A stretch of DNA of 64,000 nt, taken from assembly GCA_021397845.1 (NCBI GenBank), contig CM038047.1, forward strand, positions 37,631,710 to 37,695,709, given 5' to 3'. How positions within the stretch are numbered: position 1 is the stretch's first letter; every line of letters begins with the position of its first letter. Origin of the DNA: Areca catechu (taxonomy: Eukaryota > Streptophyta > Magnoliopsida > Arecales > Arecaceae). This document shows positions 1 through 9,614 of the stretch, piece after piece. The translations under genes and the position numbers were made by a program. Below the pieces are notes generated by a model. The model was not told the origin of the DNA, ran no database searches, and was given only the letters and a program-made list of their open reading frames with translations.

Positions 1-1198
1 GGATGCAGGGGAAGCAGCAACCTAGCTCTTAAGAACTCCTCATAGAGTCCAAGCTGACCCCTTGGTGGCTTACAGATTCAACCATTCAAATCTAGGGCTT
101 CCAAGCTATACTTGAATGAAACTTGGAATTGAAGACAAGTCCACTCCAAGTCTGGACCAAGCACTGATTGGAGGTGCTTCGGGTCAAAGGCCTCCTCAAA
201 CCTAGCCTTCAGCTCCTCAAACTCATACCCTAAGGAAGATATAGTTCTATAACTTTGGGTTGAGTCCTAGTCAATCGACCAACATCCCATTGACTCAATG
301 GTACCACTCATCCTGATGCAAGATATTAAAAGAGAAGAAAAGATTGAAAAAGCAATGGCAAACTAGCAAAGGAAGGATTAGGTGCCAAGCTAAACCAAAT
401 CAAGTTCAGAGAAGCTAATGATTACCAAGGTATGATCACAGAAGGAGTATCAAAAAGATAATCGATTTAGATAGGCCCCTGGAATATCTAAATCACTAGA
501 GCCTGGTCAAAAATCACTAGAGCCTCAACACAACAAAAAAAATGAAAGCAAAAGTTAGATAGGCCCCTATTTATAGAAAGCATGAGTGGCTCGGATCTAG
601 CATGAGTTCAACTAGCCTTATTTGATGGCCAAAACATGTCGATTTAGGATTTGTTAAGTTGAGCACCCATAAATCATCACTAATAACATGGTGGAGGTGG
701 CGACAGTTCGCTTTATCTAGCCAAGCTTTTCCATGTGTCCCCTATAATAAATGCTCAAACTCCACCCCATCCAACCTAGGGTGCAGCTTCTATTAGCTTT
801 TTACTCTCTTTGCCCAAGCTATGTTTTAGATTAGACTTGAGAGTAGGGGGTATCTAATATAGGGTGCAAGCATTATCTCGGATAGGCTGAGGTATGTTAT
901 GTCTTGGATAGCTGCCAACCTACTCACCTTAGGATGAGCCAAGCTGAAGTCTCTTTATGATCATACTAAACTAAAATTTTTAGTGGAGGTTAGCCACTTA
1001 ATCATTTCTATATTTGCCCTGCATCCAACATATGCCCTAGGTCCATCAAGTGATAGCTCACCCTAGCCAGATATGCATTGTAGAAGAAATATGATTCACT
1101 CAACCCCTCCAACCTCTTTGGCAAAGAGGACCGACCACCCCCATCTATAAATAAGGGGTCATGGGGACTCTAGGTAAGCTTTTAATTCTTAGCTCTCT
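1..1198. other. AT-rich flank, probable old LTR-retrotransposon remnant
   Basis: No coding region is convincing here. A TATA-like tataaata at about 1145-1152 is followed some 60 bp later by the sequence that is duplicated on both sides of the gypsy element. That layout resembles the U3/R part of an old plant LTR. No matching partner LTR or primer-binding site was found, so the retrotransposon origin is an inference. Confidence 0.3.
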
Positions 1199-1365
1199 CC
1201 TTTCTGCTATTCTTTGGTAACTAACTTGAGTATTGGAGGCTCCCCATCAAAAACATTTCTAGCTAGAGAATTCTTGTATAGTGCCAGCCCTCTTCTTTGA
1301 CTTCCTTGATAATAACATCCATTCATCTTGAAGTTACTGACCGAGATGCCAACTCTTGGAGGCTC
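1199..1365 (+). repeat. First unit of a 167-bp tandem duplication
   Basis: The segment beginning cctttctgctattctttgg recurs at 1366. The second unit runs only to 1384, where the gypsy element begins, and resumes at 14122, ending at about 14264 after gatgccaactc. The copies differ very little (for example catcttgaag against catctcgaag). The element therefore landed inside the second unit of an existing duplication. Confidence 0.75.
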
Positions 1366-1379
1366 CCTTTCTGCTATTC

Positions 1380-1384
1380 TTTGG
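1380..1384. repeat. Target site duplication (tttgg), left copy
   Basis: The five bases before the 5' LTR are tttgg. The same five follow the 3' LTR at 14122-14126. This fixes the outer borders of the element. Confidence 0.9.
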
Positions 1385-3120
1385 TGTTACATCCGTGACA
1401 GTGACGTGGCCAGGCTCAGGTATCGCCGAATGCGAACGAGCCACGTGTGAGTTTTCCCGCCAGAATCAGCGCCACGCCCTTAAAGCTGGGGTCGGCAAGA
1501 TCGCGCCGCCCGACGATTATCCGAGAGCAGACCGCCCAGGCCGAGGTCGAGCTCGGCGCGGGGTTCCTCCACCGACTCATCTGCGCCCGCGCGCGAAGGA
1601 GACGACCCAAGTGAGGTCGGCCGAGGTCGGCTGACCCTTCGCCTTGCGCCAGGTGGCCACCCGGAAACGAGCCCACCTCGGTCGAGGCCAGGCGATCTCC
1701 TGCCGCCTCGCCAGGTGTCCGCCCAGGAGGGGCCCGCCTGGGCCGAGATCGGCCGACCCTTCGCCTTGCGCCAGGTGGCCACCCGGAGACGGGTCCATCT
1801 CGGTCGAAGCCAGGCGATCTCCTACCACCTCGCTAGGTGTCCACCCAGGAGGGGTCCACCTAGGCCGAGGTCGGCTGACCCTTCGCCTTGCGCCAGGTGG
1901 CCACCCGGAGACGGGTCCACCTCGGCCGAAGCCAGGCGACCTTCTGCCGCCTCGCCAGGTGTCCACCCAGGAGGGGTCCACCTAGTGCGAGGTCGGCTGA
2001 CCCTTCGCCTTGCGCCAGGTGGCCACCCGGAGACGGGTCCACCTCGGCCGAAGCCAGGCGGCCTCCTGCCGCCTCGCCAGGTGTCTACCCAGGAGGGGTC
2101 CACCTAGTGCGAGGTCGGCCGACCCTTCGCCTTGCGCCAGGTGGCCACCCGGAGACGGGCCCACCTCGGCCGAAGCCAGGCGACCCTCTGCCGCCTCGCC
2201 AGGTGTCCACCCAGGAGGGGTCCACCTAAGCCGAGGTCGGCCGATCCCTCGCCTCTCGCCAATTGGCCCCCGAAGATAGGTCCAACTCAGCCGAGGCCAG
2301 ACCGCTCGTACGGAGAGGCCCCCGGGGAAGGCGACGGGTCCCGAGGCCATCCCTCGGGCCGTACCGACCCCAGACGGCGTCCCGTACGGAGGGCGGCGGC
2401 ACGCGGAACGTCACTTACATTGGCCCGGCAGGTCCCGCGGTCGAGAGACCCGATCCTGACGGAACAGGGCCCATAAACGGATAGCGCCCACGCCCGGGGA
2501 AAAGAGCACCCTCACGAAGCCCGAGGCCTGACGACTTGCCGCTCTGCCAGCGCCGCCTTCCCTCTTTTTCTCTTCTGTCCTTGCCTTTTTCCTGCTGGGC
2601 CCGGCGGACGAGGTCGGAAAGCCGCCTGGCCTCCTTCACCAAAAAGGGAAAAGAAAGGAAGACAGGGAGGAGGAGTTTTCGAGGGAGAAAAGGACAAGCG
2701 CACGACGGAGGGAGATAAAGAGGGAAGGATCCAAAGACTGCAAGGTAAGCCAACGAGCCTGGGGACAAGAAGGAAAGACCGGCATAAGGCCTCGCTAGGA
2801 GGAAGAAAACCAGGGATCCCGAGAAGGGAATACTGGATGCGAGCTCGGCGGGCAGGCCCAGCCGAGATTCCGGTCCCCGGCGCTTTCCCTTCACCAGTTA
2901 ACTCTCCAAACCTGAGACCCTCCAGGGGGCCTGGGAGGGAGAGTCTGTTCCTCCACGTCGTCTACTGACTTGACCGTCGGAGCCCCCTCGCCGGAATCCC
3001 CGGCCAGGGTCCTCTAACCCCTTTGTTACAGGCTTCTCGCAGGAAGAGAGGCTCCTTTGCCAGGCGGTCAGGGAGGATCGGCTGATCCTCTGCACGGGCG
3101 CGGCGACGAGGACGGCAACA
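1385..3120 (+). repeat. 5' LTR of the gypsy element
   Basis: It begins tgttacatcc and ends gacggcaaca, with TG...CA termini, and matches 12386-14121 over its full length. It is GC-rich and contains five tandem copies of a roughly 122-bp unit. A donor-like caag/gtaagc at 2744/2745 and an acceptor-like ctaacccctttgttacag ending at 3031 lie in its 3' third. Confidence 0.95.
1631..2240 (+). repeat. 122-bp tandem array inside the 5' LTR
   Basis: The anchor (c/t)(t/c)gacccttcgcc recurs at 1631, 1752, 1874, 1996 and 2118, with a diverged copy at 2241, giving spacings of 121-123 bp. Each unit contains caggtggccacccgg and caggtgtccaccc. The array probably lies in U3 and could carry repeated regulatory sites. 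Period, order and sequence are the same in the 3' LTR. Confidence 0.9.
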
Positions 3121-3123
3121 GAT

Positions 3124-3142
3124 TGGCGCACCAGGTAGGGGG
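3124..3142 (+). promoter_or_regulatory. Primer-binding site of the gypsy element (putative)
   Basis: Three bases after the 5' LTR the sequence reads tggcgcaccaggtaggggg. The position and the tgg start fit the 3' end of a tRNA primer. I did not assign the tRNA. It is not the initiator-Met type seen in the chromovirus at 28737. Confidence 0.65.
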
Positions 3143-3198
3143 CAGGGCACTAACCCCCAGAGGGAACTAGCTTTTTGCAGGTATCACGCTCTCTAGCA

Positions 3199-6100
3199 AT
3201 GGTGGTCACTCGTGGTCGCGAGGCGTCCACCAGCCGAGTGGGAGAAGCCCACTCCCCGCCAGGGGGCCACACCCCCGAACGGGAGCTTCCGGCTCCCCCT
3301 CCTCTTCTGCAGCAGCCTACCCCGGCGGACGGATCCCTTGCGGCCATCGTCCAGCAGCTGCAGACCTTGACCTCAGCGGTCCGACAGCTTCAGCATCAGC
3401 AACGGTCCCTGGCCACTCAGCCGCAGCCAGGGACCCCCGCGGCCCGGGTCGCGGGACAGCGTGGGAGCCTGCGCTCAATCCAGGGCAGGCCATCCCATCC
3501 GCAAGCCGTCTCCAACCCCCGAGGGAGCCGCCAAGCTCCCCCGAAGAGAAACTATTCCGGCTCGGAGGATCACGAGAGTCGATCCCCGGCCGATGGGGCC
3601 GAAATGGTGCATCACAGCAAGCGACGCCGGGTCCAGACCTCGCGCCGAGACCGATCGGCGCCCCCCTCACCTGCAGTCTCGGTGGAAGACTCCACCGACG
3701 AAGCCATCAGGCGCCAGGCCGAAAGGCGCCTAGAAGAGCACGAGCGCAAGTTGACGGAGTTCGCCCGACGATTCGCCGACCTGCAGAACTCGTCAGCCGA
3801 CCCGGCGGGCTACGACTCCCGCCCCCCTTTCTCCGAAGAGATCCAGGCGGAACCAATCCCGAAACGGTTCCGCATGCCGCAGGTGGACCCCTACGATGGG
3901 ACCACCGACCCCCTGGACCACCTGGAGGGTTATAAAGCCCTCATGAGGGTCCAGGGTGCCACCGACGCCCTTCTGTGCATCGCCTTCCCTGCAACCCTTC
4001 GGAAGGCCGCCCGAGTCTGGTTCGCCCGTCTCGAGCCCGGATCCATTCGCTCCTTCCAGCAGCTGGAAGGAAAGTTTGGGGCGCATTTCGATGCTTGTCG
4101 AAAGGTGCCAAGGGAGGTGGACAGCCTCTTCTCCGTCCGCCAGCAGGACCAGGAGCTGCTCCGTGACTACATCGCCCGGTTTAAGACCGCGGCCCTGGAG
4201 ATCTACAGCTTGGACGAGCCCGTCGCTATGCTGGCTCTAAAGCGCGGGCTCAAGACGTCCCGCCTGACCTATTCCCTGGACAAGAAGCCGCCCAGGACGT
4301 ATTCCGAGCTCCTCCTCCGCGCCCACAAGTACATCCGAGCAGAGGAGGCCGACCGCACCCGTCGAGAGCTGGACGGGAAGATTTTGAAGAAGTCGACCCC
4401 GAGGGACGCCCCGGGAGCTCGGAGGCCCGGGCCACCAGCCGACCCTCGCCCGAACCCAAGGCCGAGGGCCGAATCTGCCCCCGAGCGGAGGTACACCCCT
4501 CTCCTCGCACCTCGAGCCAAAATCCTTATGGAAATCGAGGGCGAGCGTTATCTCCGCCGACCTCCACCTCAGAACCCGAGGGCAGCCCGAGACAAATCAA
4601 AGTACTGCCAATTCCACCGCGAGCACGGGCATGACACGGAGGAGTGCCGCCACCTGAAGCGGGAGATCGAGGAGCTGATCGGGAGGGGATACCTCCGGAA
4701 GTTCGTCAAGAACGAGGCTCCCTCCGAAAAGCAGTCGCTCGCGGCCTTGCCACCTGTCCCTGCGATCGACAACCGGCCAACAGAGAGGCCCGTGGGCATG
4801 ATCTCACGCGGATCTGGCCGAGCAGAGAAGAGAGCCCGGGAAACCCCGGAGAATGTAATCCCTCCCAAAGGAGGGGAACTTAGCGGCAATGTAAACGATG
4901 ATGCCGTGGTGGTCGAGATGACCATCGCGAAACACCCTGTACATCGAATCATGGTGGATAGTGGAAGCTCGGCCGATGTACTTTTTTATGATGCTTTCTC
5001 TCGGATGAACTTGTCTCTCGACCAGCTAAAGCCAGTGCACACCCCACTGGTAGGTTTTACAGGGTACTCCGTCGGAGTCGAAGGGGAAATCACTCTCCCA
5101 GTTACCGCCGGATCCCCGCCTCGGCAGACGACCATCATGGTAACTTTCACTGTAGTCAAGCTCCCTTCGCCTTACAACGCCATTCTTGGGCGTCCCGGGC
5201 TCAACCGACTAGACGCCAGTATCTCCACAAGGAGACTGCTGGTGCAGTTCCCCACGCCTTTCGGGTTCGGGAAAATGAAGGGGACGATCCAGCCAGTCCC
5301 GCTCTGCCTGCAGACAATCCCGGGCATCAAGGGCGCAGAGCTCGCCCGCGAGGTCGAGGACCTCGACCTAAGAGAAAAGGAACCCAGGGGAGGGCCCGTA
5401 GAGCGCCTGCTCTCCTTTCCCCTTGGTTCAGACCCCCTGAAGACGGTGCAAGTCAGGGCCCAGCTCCCCGAAGAGGAGCGAACCCGCCTGCTGGAGTTCC
5501 TCCGTGCCAACGCCGATGTGTTCGCCTGGTCGGCGGTCGACATGCCGGGTATTCCGCCCGAGATTATCATGCACAGCCTGAACGTGGACCCAGGCAGCCG
5601 CCCGGTCCGCCAGAAGAAGAGAAGCTTTGCCATGGAGAGGCAGAAGGCGATCGACGAGGAGGTAGAGAAACTTCTCGCCGCCGGTTTCGTCCGAGAAGTC
5701 CAATACCCCAGCTGGTTAGCAAATGTGGTCATGGTAAAGAAGAGCAGCGGTAAATGGAGGATCTGCATGGACTACACCGACCTCAATCGAGCTTGCCCGA
5801 AGGACAGCTTCCCTCTGCCAAAGATCGACCAGCTGGTCGACACCACCTCGGGACACCGTCTCCTGTCATTCATGGACGCTTTCTCCGGATACAACCAGAT
5901 CCGGATGAATCCGGAGGACGAAGAGCGTACCGCCTTCATAACTGACCGCGGGACTTTCTATTACAAGATGATGCCCTTCGGCCTCAAGAACGCGGGGGCG
6001 ACGTACCAACGTCTGGACAATAAAGTCTTCAAAGACCAGATAGGCCGCAACATGCAGGTGTACGTGGACGACATGCTGGTAATGAGCAAACTTGACTCGG

Positions 6101-8643
6101 ACCACGTAGCCGACCTGGCAGAGACGTTCGGCAACCTCCGGCGCCACCAGATGAAGCTGAATCCGGCGAAGTGCGCCTTCGGGGTCTCCGCCGGAAAGTT
6201 CCTAGGGTTCATGGTGACCCAGAGAGGAATCGAGGCCAACCCGGAGAAGGTCCAGGCCATCCTGGACATGGAGCAGCCAGCCTCCAAGAAACAAGTGCAG
6301 CAGCTGACCGGTCGGGTTGCGGCCCTTAGCCGTTTTATTTCCAGGTCGGCGGACCGCTGCCGTCCCTTCTTCAAGGTGCTGAGGAAGATGAACGGTTTCG
6401 CTTGGACCGAGGAATGCCAGCAGGCCTTCGAGGAGTTGAAGAAGACGCTCGCATCACCACCTCTGCTGTCCAGGCCCGAGGAAGGGGAGGAGCTTACCCT
6501 CTACTTGGCCGTTACCCCGGAGGCCGTCAGCTCTGTCCTGGTCCGAACTGACGACCACGGGATCCAGCGACCGGTGTACTATACCAGCAAACTCCTCCGG
6601 GACGCGGAGCTCAGGTATTCCCGGCCCGAGAAACTCGTTTTTGCGCTAATAATGTCTGCCCAGCGTCTCAGGCCCTATTTCCAAGCGCATCCCATCGCCG
6701 TCTTGACGGATCAACCGCTGAAAGCGGTGCTCAGCCGACCCGACACCTCGGGGCGATTGGCCAAATGGGCACTGAAACTCAGCGAGTTCGACATTACATA
6801 TCGGTCGAGGTCGGCAATGAAGGCACAGGTGCTGGCCGACTTCTTGGTCGAATGCGCAGGTCTGGGCAAGGAGCCCGAGGAGGACTCTTCGGCCCAGCCG
6901 ATGGAGGTCGGCACCAACGAGCCCGGAGAGGACGCTTGGATCCTCCATGTGGACGGAGCCTCAAACTCCGGAGGGAGCGGAGCTGGGCTCATCCTTGCCA
7001 ACGGCGACGGAGTCATCGCCGAGTGCGCGCTCCGTTTCCAGTTCCCCGCGACAAACAATCAAGCGGAGTACGAGGCGCTTCTCGCCGGACTCAGGGTCTC
7101 CCGCGAGCTGGGCGTGACCAACCTCAGAGCTTTCACCGACTCCCAGCTCGTGGCGGGGCAGGTGTCCGGGGAGTATGTCGCTCACGACCCCCAGATGGCA
7201 AGGTATTTGGAGCTCGTCAAGGCGGGCGCGTCCAAGTTCCGGCGCTTCAACATCTTCCATATCCCCCGCAGGGAGAACGCCCGCGCGGATGCTCTCTCTC
7301 GATTGGCGACTCTGCCGGACACAATGCTGGGACGCGCTCATGTGGAGCGACTCGAAGTCCCAAGCCTCGAAGCACCGGCGGGGGTCCATCAGGTCAGCCA
7401 GGAGCCCGGCTGGATGGACAAGTACGCCGCGTACATCATCGACGGCATTCTGCCGGAAGATCGAGACGCGGCTCGCCTCATCAGGAAGAAGGCCGTGCGG
7501 TTTGTCCTGATGGACGGGCAGCTGTATCGAAGATCCTACTCTTATCCCCTCCTCAAGTGCATTGGACCCACAGAAGCCAAGCTTGTGCTCCAGGAGATTC
7601 ACGAAGGCATCTGTGGGAACCACGTGGGGGGCAGGGCATTGGCATACAAGGCCCTTCGTCAAGGCTACTTCTGGGAGACGATGAAGGAGGACGCCGCCGA
7701 CTTCGTGAAGAAATGCGACCGGTGCCAGCGCCACGCCACGGTACAGCGGCAACCCTCCAACCCGATCTCTCAGCTCTCAGCCCCCTGGCCATTCGCCCAG
7801 TGGGGAATGGACCTTCTGGGCCCATTCCCGCCGGCATCCGGCCAGCGGAAGTTCCTGATAGTGGCTATCGACTACTTCACTAAGTGGGTTGAAGCCGAAC
7901 CTTTGGCAAGAATCACCGAAGCAAACGTCGCCAAATTCTTCTGGAAGTCCATCGTCTGCCGCTTCGGCCTCCCCCACACCGTGGTCACCGACAACGGACG
8001 CCAGTTCGACTGTCGAGAGTTCGAGGATTTCTGCAACGACCTCGGCATCAAACATCGCTTCACCTCGGTGGCGCACCCCCAGACCAACGGGGAGGCTGAG
8101 GTCACGAACAGGACCATTCTTCAGGGCCTCCGCACGCGGCTAGACCTAGCCAAGGGCAGGTGGGCCGACGAGCTTCCCAGCGTTCTTTGGGCATACCACA
8201 CCACTCCAAGGACGGCTACCGACGAAACCCCATTCAACCTCGTCTTCGGGGCCGAGGCAGTCATCCCGATCGAGCTCAGCATACCCACGCTGCGCGTGGA
8301 ACAATACGACGAGACAGAAAACCCGGCCAGGATGATGCTCAACCTAGACCTCCTCGAAGAAACAAGGGACAAGGCCCGAATCCGAATGGCGGCATACCGG
8401 CAACGTGTAGCCAGATATTACAACTCCCGAGTACGGCCGAAGGTTTTTCGTCCCGGGGACTTGGTCCTCCGGCGTGCAGAAGCCTCCCAGCCACGAGAGT
8501 GCGGCAAGCTTTCACCCAACTGGGAAGGCCCTTATCGGGTAGCAGAAGCCCTCCCTCACGGGGCATGTTACTTGGAAGAGTTGGGAGGTGCCAGGTTCCC
8601 CCGGACATGGAACCCCTCGAACCTGAGAATGTACTACCAGTGA
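3199..8643 (+). CDS. Gag-Pol polyprotein, Ty3/gypsy Tat type (intact)
   Basis: This 1,814-aa ORF encodes the structural and enzymatic proteins for reverse transcription and integration. The start is the ATG at 3199; the frame is open slightly upstream but without an ATG. Approximate residues: Gag domain 220-400; a Cys/His segment from C470 (CQFH...GHDTEEC); aspartic protease with DSGSS at D587; RT with YVDD at 955-958; a Ty3-type RNase H in which the usual first acidic motif reads YLAV; a second RNase H beginning HVDGASNS at D1252; integrase with an HHCC finger from H1468 and catalytic D1538, D1598 and E1634 (35 residues between the last two). No chromodomain is visible at the C terminus. The dual RNase H is known for Tat elements. 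Gag and Pol share one frame with no shift or stop. Confidence 0.95.
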   Translation: MVVTRGREASTSRVGEAHSPPGGHTPERELPAPPPLLQQPTPADGSLAAIVQQLQTLTSAVRQLQHQQRSLATQPQPGTPAARVAGQRGSLRSIQGRPSHPQAVSNPRGSRQAPPKRNYSGSEDHESRSPADGAEMVHHSKRRRVQTSRRDRSAPPSPAVSVEDSTDEAIRRQAERRLEEHERKLTEFARRFADLQNSSADPAGYDSRPPFSEEIQAEPIPKRFRMPQVDPYDGTTDPLDHLEGYKALMRVQGATDALLCIAFPATLRKAARVWFARLEPGSIRSFQQLEGKFGAHFDACRKVPREVDSLFSVRQQDQELLRDYIARFKTAALEIYSLDEPVAMLALKRGLKTSRLTYSLDKKPPRTYSELLLRAHKYIRAEEADRTRRELDGKILKKSTPRDAPGARRPGPPADPRPNPRPRAESAPERRYTPLLAPRAKILMEIEGERYLRRPPPQNPRAARDKSKYCQFHREHGHDTEECRHLKREIEELIGRGYLRKFVKNEAPSEKQSLAALPPVPAIDNRPTERPVGMISRGSGRAEKRARETPENVIPPKGGELSGNVNDDAVVVEMTIAKHPVHRIMVDSGSSADVLFYDAFSRMNLSLDQLKPVHTPLVGFTGYSVGVEGEITLPVTAGSPPRQTTIMVTFTVVKLPSPYNAILGRPGLNRLDASISTRRLLVQFPTPFGFGKMKGTIQPVPLCLQTIPGIKGAELAREVEDLDLREKEPRGGPVERLLSFPLGSDPLKTVQVRAQLPEEERTRLLEFLRANADVFAWSAVDMPGIPPEIIMHSLNVDPGSRPVRQKKRSFAMERQKAIDEEVEKLLAAGFVREVQYPSWLANVVMVKKSSGKWRICMDYTDLNRACPKDSFPLPKIDQLVDTTSGHRLLSFMDAFSGYNQIRMNPEDEERTAFITDRGTFYYKMMPFGLKNAGATYQRLDNKVFKDQIGRNMQVYVDDMLVMSKLDSDHVADLAETFGNLRRHQMKLNPAKCAFGVSAGKFLGFMVTQRGIEANPEKVQAILDMEQPASKKQVQQLTGRVAALSRFISRSADRCRPFFKVLRKMNGFAWTEECQQAFEELKKTLASPPLLSRPEEGEELTLYLAVTPEAVSSVLVRTDDHGIQRPVYYTSKLLRDAELRYSRPEKLVFALIMSAQRLRPYFQAHPIAVLTDQPLKAVLSRPDTSGRLAKWALKLSEFDITYRSRSAMKAQVLADFLVECAGLGKEPEEDSSAQPMEVGTNEPGEDAWILHVDGASNSGGSGAGLILANGDGVIAECALRFQFPATNNQAEYEALLAGLRVSRELGVTNLRAFTDSQLVAGQVSGEYVAHDPQMARYLELVKAGASKFRRFNIFHIPRRENARADALSRLATLPDTMLGRAHVERLEVPSLEAPAGVHQVSQEPGWMDKYAAYIIDGILPEDRDAARLIRKKAVRFVLMDGQLYRRSYSYPLLKCIGPTEAKLVLQEIHEGICGNHVGGRALAYKALRQGYFWETMKEDAADFVKKCDRCQRHATVQRQPSNPISQLSAPWPFAQWGMDLLGPFPPASGQRKFLIVAIDYFTKWVEAEPLARITEANVAKFFWKSIVCRFGLPHTVVTDNGRQFDCREFEDFCNDLGIKHRFTSVAHPQTNGEAEVTNRTILQGLRTRLDLAKGRWADELPSVLWAYHTTPRTATDETPFNLVFGAEAVIPIELSIPTLRVEQYDETENPARMMLNLDLLEETRDKARIRMAAYRQRVARYYNSRVRPKVFRPGDLVLRRAEASQPRECGKLSPNWEGPYRVAEALPHGACYLEELGGARFPRTWNPSNLRMYYQ

Positions 8644-8710
8644 TGTAAGGCTCCCAGTTCCTTTAACAAAGCTTCTTCGCTTCAAACATTCTTCTCTGAC
8701 TTCAACAAAA

Positions 8711-9316
8711 AGCCCGGAGCACAGCTCAGCAAGCCGCGCAAGGTTTGAGAAAGCCTGCGGCATCGAGCTCAGTCCGGAAGATCCTGGGCTTCGGCCTGGA
8801 AGGTGGCGTCGAACCCAGTTCGCCCACGCAAGCCCGGAGCACAGCTCGGCAAGCCGCGCAAGGTTTGAGAAAGCCTGCGGCATCGAGCTCAGTCCGGAAG
8901 ATCCTGGGCTTCGGCCTGGAAGGTGGCGCCGAATCCGCTTCGCCCACGCAAGCCCGGAGCACAGCTCAGCAAGCCGTGCAAGGTTTGAGAAAGCCTGCGG
9001 CATCGAGCTCAGTCCGGAGGATCCTGGGCTTCGGCCTGGAAGGTGGCGCCGAACCAAGTTCGCCCACGCAAGCCCGGAGCACAGCTCAGCAAGCCGCGCA
9101 AGGTTTGAGAAAGCCTGCGGCATCAAGCTCAGTCCGGAAGATCCTGGGCTTCGGCCTGGAAGGTGGCGCCGAATCCGCTTCGCCCACGCAAGCCCGGAGC
9201 ACAGCTCAGCAAGCCGCGCAAGGTTTGAGAAAGCCTGCTGCATCGAGCTCAGTCCGGAGGATCCCAGGTTTCGGCCCGGAAGATGGTGCAGGAATTGTGT
9301 TGTCCGCGCAAGCATG
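8711..9316 (+). repeat. 120-bp tandem array downstream of pol
   Basis: The anchor agcccggagcacagctc occurs at 8711, 8831, 8951, 9071 and 9191, an exact 120-bp period over five units; the last unit has diverged. Units 2 and 4 share gaatccgctt where units 1 and 3 have gaaccc/aagtt, an A/B alternation that suggests growth by a 240-bp dimer. Since 120 is divisible by three, long repetitive ORFs stay open on both strands. I take these as by-products. Variable tandem repeats in this 3' region are known in Tat-type elements. Confidence 0.92.
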
Positions 9317-9614
9317 AAGGCAGCCCAAAGTCGGACCTGCTCAGGATTCTTGCTTTGCCGCAACACGGTTTTGCAGACCCCATCCTTCGATTTAGTATGG
9401 AAGAACCAGGCCCGCAGTTGTCTCAGGTATCCCAGACCGACATCTCAGGAACAAACAAACAAAGAAGAAGAAAAAGAGCCAAAGTTGATAGACAAATTTT
9501 TATAAAAAAAGGAGTCTTCATTACAAAGTGTTCAGTACAAACAGGGAGCTCCGACAGGCCGGAACTCCCCAAAAGAAAGAGAAAGACACGGAAAGCAAAA
9601 GTACAAGTCAGCAG

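Noticed and set aside
1356..2484. Many Arg/Pro/Gly-rich ORFs on both strands in the LTR
   Set aside because: They all follow from the GC-rich 122-bp tandem repeat, recur identically in the 3' LTR (12396-13485) and have no domain.
8745..9317. 190-aa repeat ORF on the plus strand (and a 284-aa one on the minus strand)
   Set aside because: A 120-bp period keeps any open frame open in every unit. Openness on both strands at once argues for a composition effect rather than a protein.
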